A stretch of DNA of 64,000 nucleotides from Sugiyamaella lignohabitans (taxonomy: Eukaryota > Ascomycota > Dipodascomycetes > Dipodascales > Trichomonascaceae): the NCBI RefSeq assembly GCF_001640025.1, contig NC_031671.1, forward strand, positions 2,170,001 to 2,234,000, written 5' to 3'. Positions 19,952-28,570 of this stretch are shown here, in pieces (position 1 is the first letter of the stretch; each line of letters begins with the position of its first letter). The notes beneath the pieces were generated by a model, which made no database searches, had not been told where the DNA came from, and worked only from the letters and a program-made list of their open reading frames with translations. Made by a program: the position numbers and the translations under genes.

Positions 19952-20818
19952 ATGGAATCAATTCAAACCATGGGGTTGATTAGGCCTACAGGGCGACTTG
20001 TATCAAGACTTGTGTCAATGTCAAACAAGTCAATTATAATACCAAGATTAGTGCGAAGTTATTCGTCAGACCACAACTTCAAAGTATCAGCCAAACCAAA
20101 CTATCCAGGCCATGTTCCTCTCAACATGTTTCAACGGGCATTTTTATTTGTGGGATCAGGAATTGCTGCTTTGAGCAATCCAAGACGACCAGATTTAATT
20201 GCCACCTTTGGTGAAATGACAGTACAACCATATTTTATCACACGACTAAGAGATGAGATGTTGCTAGATCCAGTTGGAAGAAGAATCCTACGAGAGAGAC
20301 CACGAATTACTTCGAAATCTCTAGATCTCGACAAGCTTCGAGCATTACCTCCAAACACGGTAGGAAATGTCTACATGCAATGGTTAGATCGCGAAGGGGT
20401 ATCACCTGATACAAGATTACCAGTTCGGTACATCGATGATGCAGAATGTGCCTATGTAATGCAAAGATACCGGGAATGTCATGATTTCTATCATGCAATT
20501 ACCGGGTTACCAGTTCTGATGGAAGGCGAAGTAGCAGTTAAAGCATTTGAATTTGCAAACCTTGGAATTCCAATGACCGGACTTGCCGCTTTTTCTGAGC
20601 CATTCAAGCTGGCTCCTAAAGCCCGCCGACGCATCAAAGATATTTATATTCCATGGGCCATATCCAATGGGCTCAGAAGCAAACTTCTTCTAAACGTATA
20701 TTGGGAAGAAGTACTCGACAAAGACGCAGATGAACTACGAGCCGAGCTAGGTATCGATGTACCGCCAGATCTCCGGCAACTTCGAAATCAAACTAAGTCC
20801 AAATCGGTCCATAAGTAG
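19952..20818 (+). CDS. COQ4: Coenzyme Q biosynthesis protein Coq4
   Basis: 288 residues from the ATG at 19952. In-frame ATGs at 19886, 19922, 19946 and 19970 are alternatives. 19952 is preferred for its AAAATGG context, its conservation in the duplicated relic, and because an Arg/Ser-rich mitochondrial presequence ([14 protein letters not shown]) follows at once. The metal-binding motif is complete: H177-D178-x2-H181, then E193 ([18 protein letters not shown]). Coq4 acts on the matrix side of the inner membrane, organises the CoQ synthome and is linked to C1 decarboxylation/hydroxylation of the ubiquinone ring. The promoter has CACGTG at 19868-19873. The upstream region was copied into the duplication at 15515-15610. 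Confidence 0.92.
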   Translation: MESIQTMGLIRPTGRLVSRLVSMSNKSIIIPRLVRSYSSDHNFKVSAKPNYPGHVPLNMFQRAFLFVGSGIAALSNPRRPDLIATFGEMTVQPYFITRLRDEMLLDPVGRRILRERPRITSKSLDLDKLRALPPNTVGNVYMQWLDREGVSPDTRLPVRYIDDAECAYVMQRYRECHDFYHAITGLPVLMEGEVAVKAFEFANLGIPMTGLAAFSEPFKLAPKARRRIKDIYIPWAISNGLRSKLLLNVYWEEVLDKDADELRAELGIDVPPDLRQLRNQTKSKSVHK

Positions 20819-21120
20819 TCTATAAAGAACGCCATATTTTCATTGATGTCATGTTGTTTTTTAGTACTAATAATGAATAAAATGACGGAATCCTCTAAAT
20901 AGTTTATGAAAATTCATAGTAGCTCTTGAAGCTCGAGCTTGACACCCCCTGAGACAGGGTCTGCCTATAAACACCACATATTGCTTATCAGTTCAGAAGA
21001 TCAGCAGTTGATCTGGATTTATCACGATCTCGACATTCTACTCATCACTAGTATCCCGATTCAAAGGCCTCTTTTTTTCTATACAATTCCTGTTGTATAA
21101 TATATTTCCACGAATTCAGC
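20819..21120. other. COQ4-CDD1 spacer
   Basis: 302 bp with no gene or foldback arm seen. It includes the COQ4 3' end and the CDD1 promoter. Confidence 0.4.
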
Positions 21121-21925
21121 ATGGTTTCAGCGGAGCAGTTGGATCAATTGAAAACAAGGGCCTTAAAAGGTATGTTATTGACTTTACAGCCAGCAGCAGC
21201 ACCATGAAACCGCTCCTCTAATCTGGTCACCACGCAGATTCTGGATCTGTACTGCTGGTTAGAATGCCAGAAATATCTGTGAAATGAAGCAGCAGACACT
21301 GTATCACCCAAACTGTGAACTTGAACTCGTATTCGGGGAAAAAACCAGCAACTAACGAGCGCAGCCCGCGACATGTCGTACTCGCCATACTCGAAATTCC
21401 GAGTTGGAGCCGTGATCCTGACAGAAGACGGCGAGTATATCGACGGAGCCAATATAGAAAACGCCAGCTATGGCGGCACTATCTGCGCTGAGCGCACTGC
21501 AATTGTCAAAGCGGTGACTCAGAAGAAAACCTCATGGACCGCTATCGGCATCTCCAGCGACCTCGAGGAGCCCTGTAGTCCCTGTGGAATCTGCCGCCAA
21601 TTGTAAGTGATAGAATTGCCTTCGGCGGCTGGGGCTCCGCCCCAGACCCTGGTTGCTTCTCTCGCTCCGCTCGAGTCGTTACTTCAGGGGTCGCACCAGC
21701 CACTCCTGCGAAGCAGGAGCAACCAGGGTCTGGGGCGGAGCCCCAGCCGCCGGAGGCACGATCACACCCGCAAAACCGTCGTCTAACTATTGTTTCAGCA
21801 TTCGCGAGTTCTCGCTCGAGTCGCTTCCTATATACATGTTTACGACCAATGGCGACTATAAACTGGCAACGCTCGGCCAGCTGCTTCCAATGAGCTTCGG
21901 GCCCGAGCATCTTAAACCGTTCTAG
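21121..21925 (+). CDS. CDD1: Cytidine deaminase, three exons
   Basis: Exons are 21121-21169, 21365-21602 and 21799-21925, giving 137 residues. Intron 1 (195 nt) has GTATGT and a CTAAC branch. Intron 2 (196 nt) has GTAAGT, TCTAAC and TTTCAG, and carries a complete foldback element. Zinc ligands and the catalytic Glu are present: C57-A-E59 and C87-x2-C90 (PCSPCGICRQ). The splice rebuilds CRQFIREFS. The enzyme deaminates cytidine and deoxycytidine in pyrimidine salvage, as a small cytosolic tetramer. Its TAG stop overlaps, on a shared CTAG, the TAG stop of the convergent YKE2 gene, so the two coding regions overlap by 4 bp. Confidence 0.93.
21617..21758. repeat. Foldback element inside CDD1 intron 2
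   Basis: Complete inverted pair starting 14 bp after the donor and ending 40 bp before the acceptor. Left arm: TTGCTTCTCTCGCTCCGCTC. Right arm: CTCCTGCGAAGCAGGAG. The intron would fold into a long hairpin that brings its ends together. Confidence 0.9.
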
Positions 21926-22722
21926 CCCTGGATTTGTGTTCGAAGCTGTATCAGCTGCGACTCCGTTAGTCTCGTGGTGTATCTCTTTTTACCTGTATAT
22001 TAGCACTTACTTCATTTCTCTTTTCTTCCATTTTCTTCTGCGACGAACTGATCTGGGCCTCGACTCGTTTACTGGGAAGGTTAGTGGTGGAACGGAATGC
22101 CTCCGGCGGCTGGGGCTCCGCCCCAGACGCTGGTGGCTCCTCTCGCTACGCTCGAGTCGTGCGTGTGGCGATCAGTTTGGCGGATGAATGGCTGAGGAAA
22201 CTTACATCTCGGATTGGATGAACTCGAGACGTTTGGTGACGTTGGTGGTGGCTTCGGGTTTGTCCTGGGGGACCAGCACGGGGCCTATGAGTTTGTAGAT
22301 GTTGGCGTCGTCTTTCAGCAGATCAAACTCCTGAAGTTCTGTTAGTACGAACCTTCCTACTGGTTTCTACAATATTCTTGAGCCAAGAACTCACGTCTTT
22401 AACAATCTTGTTCTCCTGGAGCTGTGCCTCTAATTGCTGTCTAGCGGACACATAGCTCGACATTTCTGGGTCATTCGTTAGTACACAACTCCAAAAATCG
22501 TACACCTACCGACTCAGATTCCGTTTCTCCATAACAAACAACCTCCTGGAACCCGTACGCAACGACTCGAGCGCAGCGAGAGGAGCAACCAGGGTCTGGG
22601 GCGGAGCCCCAGCCGCCGGAGGCAGTCTTCAATGACCACATACCTCGTTGGATGACATTGAACTCGTCAGTAGCCTTTTGAAACTGTGCCGTGGCCACAG
22701 CTCGGGTGTCAGTTTGAGACAT
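21922..22722 (-). CDS. YKE2: Prefoldin subunit 6, five exons
   Basis: Exons in transcript order are 22644-22722, 22395-22465, 22206-22330, 22011-22071 and 21922-21954, giving 122 residues. All four introns have clear donors (GTATGT, GTGAGT, GTAAGT, GTAAGT) and CTAAC-type branch sites, and the phases agree throughout. The protein is two long helices flanking a short hairpin (NIYKLIGPVLVPQDK), the beta-type prefoldin plan, ending LIQLRTQIQG. The hexameric prefoldin passes unfolded actin and tubulin to the CCT chaperonin; a CCT subunit (CCT6) lies 14 kb away. Four introns in a 369-nt coding region is high for a budding yeast. Introns 1 and 3 each hold one foldback arm, in opposite orientation. 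Confidence 0.92.
22098..22159. repeat. Single foldback arm in YKE2 intron 3
   Basis: One 62-bp arm, TGCCTCCGG to CTCGAGTCG, with inner module CTCGCTACGCTCGAG. Its inverted partner could be the arm in intron 1 (22563-22624), about 400 bp away. Confidence 0.9.
22563..22624. repeat. Single foldback arm in YKE2 intron 1
   Basis: One 62-bp arm in inverse orientation to 22098-22159, with inner module CGAGCGCAGCGAG. The two could pair across exons 2 and 3 in the pre-mRNA. Confidence 0.9.
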
Positions 22723-22940
22723 GCTGGATGTGATGAATGAATTGGCTGAGTTGTGGTGACAGTTCAGGTTGAAGCAAAGAGAGGAGGAGGCTCTTCTCTG
22801 GTCTTGATAGAGACAGCCGCACGGATCGCGATGTATGTAGATCTTCAACATGAAATCCGAAAGCTGCCTGATATTATTTATTGGGTTGTGATCCAAGTTG
22901 ATAGTTTTTGTTGTTCTCCGTTTTTTTTTCAGTTTGAATT

Positions 22941-23966
22941 ATGATTGTAAGTTTTCAATTCTAGTTTAAAGTATCTCTACGAATATTTATATGCCAATGG
23001 CATGCCAATGATGCTGATACTCTGGTCACAGTGGCAAACCAGGGGGGCAAAGAGCTAAGCTAACAACAGCAGCTGAAACCGTGGGCTGAAGTGCCGACAC
23101 CTCGTCATTTACTGGATGAGAATGATGAATTGGATGCAGCCGAGGCCGCTTTTATACTAAATTCAAAACCATGGACCAAAGTCGATCTGTCGGCCAGTGG
23201 CAGTGGCAGTGGCAGTGGCAATCTGGACAGCCAGCAGCAGCAACAGCGGTCTGTCGAGGAGCTGGTTTTTGTCGCTTCACGGCTGTCGGTGTATGGAGAA
23301 TATCTTGCCAAAGTGGGAATTAAAGGAAAACCCGTTAAGATTGGTACTATTAGCAGTGGAGTTTCTCACGCATCGAAGAGCGAAGAAGGTGCTACTCACG
23401 AATCAAAACCCCGTCCTATTGATATCTACGAACTGGATGACGACGAGGCAGAAGATGCAAAGTCGAGGCGTTTAGTGACAGATCAATTGAACCAGACTGT
23501 GCATTCTAACGAGATATACCACATTCCCGGTACTAATACTGCAGTAATAACGGTTCCAGCTCTGGCACCCGCGCACTGCTATGAGTACGCTTCACAGGTG
23601 ATTGCAGCCCTGAAACCACAGAAAGCCGTCATTCTCAGTCCTGCTAACATGGTATCTACCAGCTCGAATGTATACAAACTGACGACAGCGAACGTACCAA
23701 CGTCATTTGCCGAACAACTGCCGTCGCTCGAGCCACCATTCATGATCTCCGGTGCGCCAGCCGCCGTTCTATCTCGCCTTTCTCGCGAAAACATCCCAGC
23801 TGTGGCCATCGTCGTCAAAGCAGAAGGTCCCCAGGGCTTCGAAATCGTCGACCACCCAGCCACCAACTACGACGTGAGCACCGCACTCGAGCTCGTGCTG
23901 GGCCTGGATCCTGCATCTCTCCGAGTACCCTCCTATACCAACGTGGACCAGGGTCTATATATTTAA
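22941..23966 (+). CDS. PBA1: Proteasome assembly chaperone Pba1 (Poc1), two exons
   Basis: Exon 1 is only ATGATT (22941-22946). The intron has donor GTAAGT, branch GCTAAC and a CAGCAG acceptor. Exon 2 is 23070-23966 (or from 23073), giving 300 residues. This start is favoured because the main frame lacks any early ATG, and splicing yields a start (QLKPWAEVPTPRHLLD) that matches yeast Pba1 as I recall it (KQWNDLPEPKHLLD). The far end, AEGPQGFE followed by GLYI, also matches, including the C-terminal Tyr of the HbYX-type tail that docks on the alpha ring. Pba1 with Pba2 chaperones 20S core-particle assembly. The insert SGSGSGSG plus polyGln (37-53) is low-complexity. An AGTGGCAAA near-match to the proteasome box GGTGGCAAA lies within the intron. 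Confidence 0.85.
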
Positions 23967-23999
23967 TACAGAGGTGGCTGCGATGGGGAGGGGTCGCCG

Positions 24000-24139
24000 T
24001 GCCTCCGGCGGCTGGGGCTCCGCCCCAGACCCTGGTTGCTCCTGCTTCGCAGGAGATTGCGGGCACCGTCGACGAAACGACTCGAGCGCAGCGAGAGGAG
24101 CAACCAGGGTCTGGGGCGGAGCCCCAGCCGCCGGAGGCA
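24000..24139. repeat. Foldback element between PBA1 and NOP56
   Basis: Inverted pair in the 268-bp convergent 3' spacer. The left arm has the CTCCTGCTTCGCAGGAG module. The right arm has CGAGCGCAGCGAGAGG. It could act on 3' ends of both genes. Confidence 0.9.
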
Positions 24140-24234
24140 GACGGCAGTGGTGTGTGGAGTAATATATAATAATACGAACGAACAAATAAACAACAAAACA
24201 TAAATTACAGGGGGTGCAAAATGGGGCCGCCGGT

Positions 24235-25800
24235 TTAGGCCTTGGACTTCTTCTTCTTTTTTGGAGACTCGCCATCGTCGTCCTTGGATCTCTTTTTGTC
24301 CTTCTTCTCTTTCTTTTCTTTCTTCTCCTTCTTGTCCTTCTTTTCCTTCTTGTCTTTCTTGTCCTTCTTCTCTTTCTTGGAGGAAACGGACACGGTGGAC
24401 TGGTCGGCCTCGTTGTCGGAGTCGTCTTCTTCGTCGTCGATATCGATGTCCATGCCGTCAACCTTGACGTTTGCCAGTACCTTGTCCATGGCTTGCTTCA
24501 TGGCATCGGCGTTCTTGGTGGGAGCAACTCCAGTGTCGAAGAAGTTGAGTCTCTCCTCGACCTGTTGTTTCAGGATTTGACCAAACGTGGTCGATGGGTT
24601 CTCGGCAAACGAGTCGATTCTCGAGGCAATAGTACACTTATTGGCCAGGAATCTCGAGATTCGGCCCTTGTTCTTCATACCAGCACGGCCAATGAACGAC
24701 GAGTGGTAGATAAGTCCGTACTTAGGGGTGTTACCCTTAGTCTTAAGTGCACGGAAAAGCGCCTTCTCGGCACCAAGAATCTGAACAGTAGAAGCAGGGT
24801 ATTTAGACAAGTTGGTCAAAGAACCGGCGTGCGAAATAAGACGGGCTCCAACCACCTCACCAATGAGCTCCGACAAGTTGGGGGCTACAGTATGCATTTT
24901 TTCGGTCAAGTAAGCAAACAGCTTGGTTCTGTATTCAGTGATGTTGACAACTCTTTCGGCAAAAGTAATGACGTTCTCCATATCGGTTTCAGAGATATCT
25001 TGGCCCATAGAGATACGAGCGGCGTCGAGGATTTGCTGGGCAATAGCCTCATCATCCTTAACAATGGCAGCAAGTTCGTGCTTCTTCTCCTCCAATTCGG
25101 CCTCTTCATCCAAGGAAATCACTAAAGAGTTCTTATCCTTGATAACCAGAGCTAATTTGGCAAACAAGTAATTGTCGCTGACAATCTTGGCCAACTCGGG
25201 GAAGTGCCAAGAGTACCATTCTTTGACTCTCATGGAGAATGTGTTAATATCCTTATCCAGTTGATCTAACAAAGCAATGGCTTGAATGATGTGGTTATCG
25301 TTCTTGTTGACCGAAAACTTGACCTTACCACGAGAGTAAGCGTGACCCAAACCAAGCTGAGCTCTCTCTAAATCGCCATCTTCAAGCTCCTTGAGAAGCT
25401 TGGGACCATGGAATCTTAATCCACGCAACAAATCATGAACCACCTCACTGGATTCACACTCGATACCAGGAATAGCATCCTTGATACTTTGACCCAAGTT
25501 CTTATCAGAAATACCCAGAACAATCTTGTTCTTCTTCGAGGGCTTAGGAAGATTCTGCTCTAAAAGAGCCTTCAAATAGTCATTGACAATACCCTCGGAA
25601 ATATCGTTAGCATTCTCCAAAGCATGGGCTGCTCCCTTGAAAGGAACAAACGAAACCACCTGAACAAGCTTGCTGAACTTGCCCAAATCACTGGCAGCCT
25701 GCTGGACCTCCTTCAAACGGGCTCCAATATCTTCGGGCTGAAGAACAACCTTGAACAGAGCATAACCCGCGGCCTCTTCAAACAACAAATAATCAACCAT
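24235..25800 (-). CDS. NOP56: Box C/D snoRNP core protein Nop56
   Basis: 521 residues, single exon. The N-terminal NOP5NT block begins [17 protein letters not shown]. The central region contains the near-invariant [20 protein letters not shown] and [16 protein letters not shown]. The Nop domain holds [20 protein letters not shown], then [20 protein letters not shown], which bind the kink-turn RNA with 15.5K/Snu13. The tail from ~440 is an acidic patch followed by a [12 protein letters not shown] lysine-rich repeat, as in yeast Nop56. With Nop58, Nop1 and Snu13 it forms the nucleolar particle guiding rRNA 2'-O-methylation. Nop56 rather than Nop58 is favoured by overall sequence and tail. Confidence 0.93.
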   Translation of the reverse strand: MVDYLLFEEAAGYALFKVVLQPEDIGARLKEVQQAASDLGKFSKLVQVVSFVPFKGAAHALENANDISEGIVNDYLKALLEQNLPKPSKKNKIVLGISDKNLGQSIKDAIPGIECESSEVVHDLLRGLRFHGPKLLKELEDGDLERAQLGLGHAYSRGKVKFSVNKNDNHIIQAIALLDQLDKDINTFSMRVKEWYSWHFPELAKIVSDNYLFAKLALVIKDKNSLVISLDEEAELEEKKHELAAIVKDDEAIAQQILDAARISMGQDISETDMENVITFAERVVNITEYRTKLFAYLTEKMHTVAPNLSELIGEVVGARLISHAGSLTNLSKYPASTVQILGAEKALFRALKTKGNTPKYGLIYHSSFIGRAGMKNKGRISRFLANKCTIASRIDSFAENPSTTFGQILKQQVEERLNFFDTGVAPTKNADAMKQAMDKVLANVKVDGMDIDIDDEEDDSDNEADQSTVSVSSKKEKKDKKDKKEKKDKKEKKEKKEKKDKKRSKDDDGESPKKKKKSKA

Positions 25801-26001
25801 GGCAACCGAGCTGGGTGTTTGTTTCGCTTTTTCTACACGCTATCAATCAATCAGCTGCTAGCCTGTAAAAAAATCAATGTCAAGAACAAAAAATTTCTAT
25901 CTTCATGTATCTGCACTCACACACGGCTGCTGAAATTTTTTTATGCATTGTCGTCCCTACCCTATCGGCACGGCTGTGCCAGGGTCTCAGGGGGGGCATG
26001 T

Positions 26002-26141
26002 TGCCTCCGGCGGCTGGGGCTCCGCCCCAGACCCTGGTGGCTCCTCTCGCTGCGCTCGAGTCGTTGCTAGGGGGTGCCAGTAGCTCTCCTGCGAAGCAGG
26101 AGCTACCAGGGTCTGGGGCAGAGCCCCAGCCGCCGGAGGCA
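26002..26141. repeat. Foldback element upstream of NOP56
   Basis: Inverted pair in the divergent promoter region. Left arm ends CTCTCGCTGCGCTCGAGTCG. Right arm has CTCCTGCGAAGCAGGAG followed by CTACCAGGGTCTGGGG. Confidence 0.9.
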
Positions 26142-26381
26142 CGTGGCACCACCTGGGAACACACTCCGTTACAGCCTTTGAGGGCCCTGGAAAGGGCTGG
26201 AAAGTTGTCTAGTCCATGTGAGGCCTGTGGGAGGAGTATTTGCGGATTGAGGTGCCGGTATTCAGGGTCCGGTCGCTGATCCTCGCAGATGCAGGGTCCA
26301 TCTGAGAGCAAGTTTCAAGGCCAAAAACCCCACAAACGCTGTCCTTTAACCACAAAACCAGGCCAGCCCAAGGGTCCAGAC

Positions 26382-26434
26382 GTCCGCGAAGCGGGCACAA
26401 CGGGGTCTGGGGCAGCGGCCCAGCTGCCGGGGGC
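26382..26434. repeat. Variant foldback arm upstream of MAP1
   Basis: Arm with inner hairpin GTCCGCGAAGCGGGC and outer CCCAGCTGCCGGGGGC. It is diverged from the main type but keeps the GCGAAGC tip. Confidence 0.7.
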
Positions 26435-26588
26435 TCCAACTCCCTCCCGCCAGGGTCCACAGGTTAGGGGTGAGAGCGCGGCTGGATGGTGAACTGGAAA
26501 ATTTCGAGGGACGTATGTGAAGGTGATCTGGAGAGGAAGCGGTTGACAAAATCCGAGAACCCAAAAAGAAAATAAAGAAAAAAAAGGA

Positions 26589-28037
26589 ATGATTCGGTGT
26601 GCTGGAGCCGATTGTGGCAAAGATGCCGCCAGTTTGAAATGCCCGACCTGTTTGAAGGCTGGTGTGGACAGTTATTTCTGTGATCAGACGTGTTTCAAGC
26701 GGAATTGGGGCGTTCATAAGGCCATTCATCCTAAGAAAGCTGGTGATACTGGTGCTACTGGAACTGCCATTGGTGGTACTGAAGATTCATACAATCCATT
26801 TCCCGAGTCTGTTTATACAGGAAAACTACGAGCTTGTTATCCATTGAGTCCTCGTAGACCCGTTAAAGACTCGGTGGTTCTGCCGGACTATTCAGGAGAT
26901 GGCCAGCCTCGAGCCGAGCAGTCGGTAGGTCGAAACACCCATATCCAGATCAATACTCCGGAAATGAACGAAAAAATGCGAAAACTCGGTGTCCTTGCCA
27001 GAGAAGTGCTTGATATTGCTGCGGCAGCCGCCGTTCCTGGAGTCACTACTGACGAACTGGATGCTATCGTTCACCAAGCATGCATGGATAGAGACGCTTA
27101 TCCCAGTCCTCTAAACTACTATAACTTTCCGAAATCCGTTTGTACCAGTGTCAATGAAGTCATCTGTCACGGAATTCCCGACAAGTATGTTTTGAAAGAC
27201 GGCGATATCGTCAACCTGGACGTGACTCTGTACAAATGGGGAGTATACAGTGATCTTAACGAGACATATTACGTTGGCGATAAAGCCAAAGCTGATCCTG
27301 ACACAGTTCGACTCGTGGAAACCACTCGTGAGGCTCTCGACCTCGCCATAGCCACCATCAAACCTGGAACCCTCATTCGAAGCATCGGTGACGTCATCGA
27401 GAAACACGCCAAAGCCAACAAAGTATCGGTCGTTCGCAGCTACATTGGCCACGGAGTCAACGACCTGTTCCACTGTGCGCCTAACGTACCTCACTGTAAG
27501 TTTTTGCGGGTCTGCCTCCAGCAGCTGGGGCTCCTTTCGCTTCGCTCGAGTCGTTCCGTCGACGATGCCCCTCTATCTCCTGCGAAGCAGGAGCAACCAG
27601 GGTCTGGGGCGGAGCCCCAGCCGCCGGAGGCAGTCCTCTACCCCGAAAACCCCCATACTAACCCCCGTAGACGGCAAAAACAAAGCCATTGGTATCTGCA
27701 AACCGGGCATGACCTTCACGATAGAGCCCATGCTGTGTCTGGGAACGTACCACGACAAACGCTGGCCCGATAACTGGACTGGTGTCACGGTAAGTAGCGA
27801 TTGAGCCGGCGTGCCTCCGGCGGCTGGGGCTCCGCCCCAGCCGCTGGTTGCTCCTGCTTCGCAGGAGATAGCGGGAACGAGTCGAGTTTTGGGGAGATGG
27901 TTACTAACGTTTGGGTTAAGGCTGACGGAAAATACAGTGCTCAGTTCGAGCACACGCTGCTGGTCACCGAGACCGGAGTCGAGGTTCTCACTGCTCGAAC
28001 CGCTTCGTCTCCTGGTGGGGCTGTAGCTCGGATTTAG
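26589..28037 (+). CDS. MAP1: Methionine aminopeptidase 1, three exons
   Basis: Exons are 26589-27495, 27671-27789 and 27921-28037, giving 380 residues, the usual length. Residues 4-48 form the type-1 N-terminal zinc finger (CAGADC, then CPTC, then YFCDQTC and a closing HKAIH), which binds the ribosome. The metal ligands of the peptidase are the two Asp residues in [14 protein letters not shown], the His in SYIGHGVND, the Glu in FTIEPM and the Glu in SAQFEHT. The last two become joined to the rest only after splicing. It removes initiator Met co-translationally. Both introns (175 and 131 nt; donors GTAAGT, branches TACTAAC) carry foldback arms, and a complete element follows the stop. Confidence 0.94.
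27513..27632. repeat. Foldback element inside MAP1 intron 1
   Basis: Inverted pair with a shortened left arm (the CCCCAGACCCTGGTTGCTCC part is largely deleted) and a full right arm with CTCCTGCGAAGCAGGAG. Confidence 0.9.
27812..27867. repeat. Single foldback arm inside MAP1 intron 2
   Basis: One arm, TGCCTCCGGCGGCTGGGG through the CTCCTGCTTCGCAGGAG hairpin. It is opposite in orientation to the full right arm of intron 1. Confidence 0.9.
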
Positions 28038-28107
28038 CTTCGTCTCCTTTGTGGGATTTTATAGAGGATTTGTAGAATATTCTAATATTTATTAGTTGCC
28101 AGTCTGG

Positions 28108-28247
28108 TGCCTCCGGCGGCTGGGGCTCCGCCCCAGACCCTGGTAGCTCCTGCTCCGCAGGAGATAGAGGGGCCTCGTCGACGAACGACTCGAGCGAAGC
28201 GAGCAGAGCAACCAGGGTCTGGGGCTCCGCCCTAGCCGCCGGAGGCA
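28108..28247. repeat. Foldback element downstream of MAP1
   Basis: Inverted pair 70 bp past the MAP1 stop. The left inner hairpin is CTCCTGCTCCGCAGGAG, giving GCGGAGC on the other strand. The right arm has CGAGCGAAGCGAG. Confidence 0.9.
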
Positions 28248-28562
28248 TACCTCCCCTGCATGTTTTATCGGAGCAGCATGCATGCTATCGCTATCAGGAT
28301 CGGCCCTCATCGCTGATCGCCAACTCTATTCTTATCGAGCCGATCGAGCTCGATATAAGACTCGGTGGAATAGCACTCCTTGATCAGGGAGAGAATATTA
28401 CAAGAAAATATTACAAGAAAATAATTATTGATCGTCTTCGGATCACGTGCATGGGGCGACACGGCACGCGTCTGTGTCCCGTCCCTGCGCACGAGGCTGT
28501 TCCCTTTACCCCTGTCCCAGCACAGTCTTGTTTTAGCTTCCACATAATCTTTAGCCATTAAA

Positions 28563-28570
28563 TATATAAA
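28563..28570 (+). promoter_or_regulatory. Orphan TATA box
   Basis: TATATAAA followed by pyrimidine-rich, start-site-like sequence, with CACGTG 120 bp upstream. Only a 22-codon frame (28664) follows. It could drive a non-coding RNA. Weak on sequence alone. Confidence 0.25.

Larger units (their letters stand above)
16327..19985. repeat. Segmental duplication, copy 2
   Basis: Counterpart of 10777-15610. It contains an intact pseudokinase gene (16457-18694) and a truncated, disabled nuclease gene (about 19130-19565). It runs directly into the COQ4 start region. Copy 2 is therefore in the apparently original genomic position, next to complete COQ4. Confidence 0.8.
25801..26588. other. NOP56-MAP1 divergent spacer
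   Basis: 788 bp between two divergent start codons. It holds a full foldback element (26002-26141) and a variant arm (26382-26434); no gene is seen in the remainder. Confidence 0.45.

Noticed and set aside
23815..24201. Reading frames rich in [29 protein letters not shown] or [13 protein letters not shown] in all parts of the window
   Set aside because: They are translations of the GC-rich foldback arm in its open frames. The same peptides appear wherever an arm occurs and on both strands, with no start, splice or conservation to support a protein.
24214..25125. 303-codon frame opposite NOP56
   Set aside because: Antisense shadow of the strongly supported NOP56 gene; its Leu/Phe-rich start is the complement of the lysine repeat.
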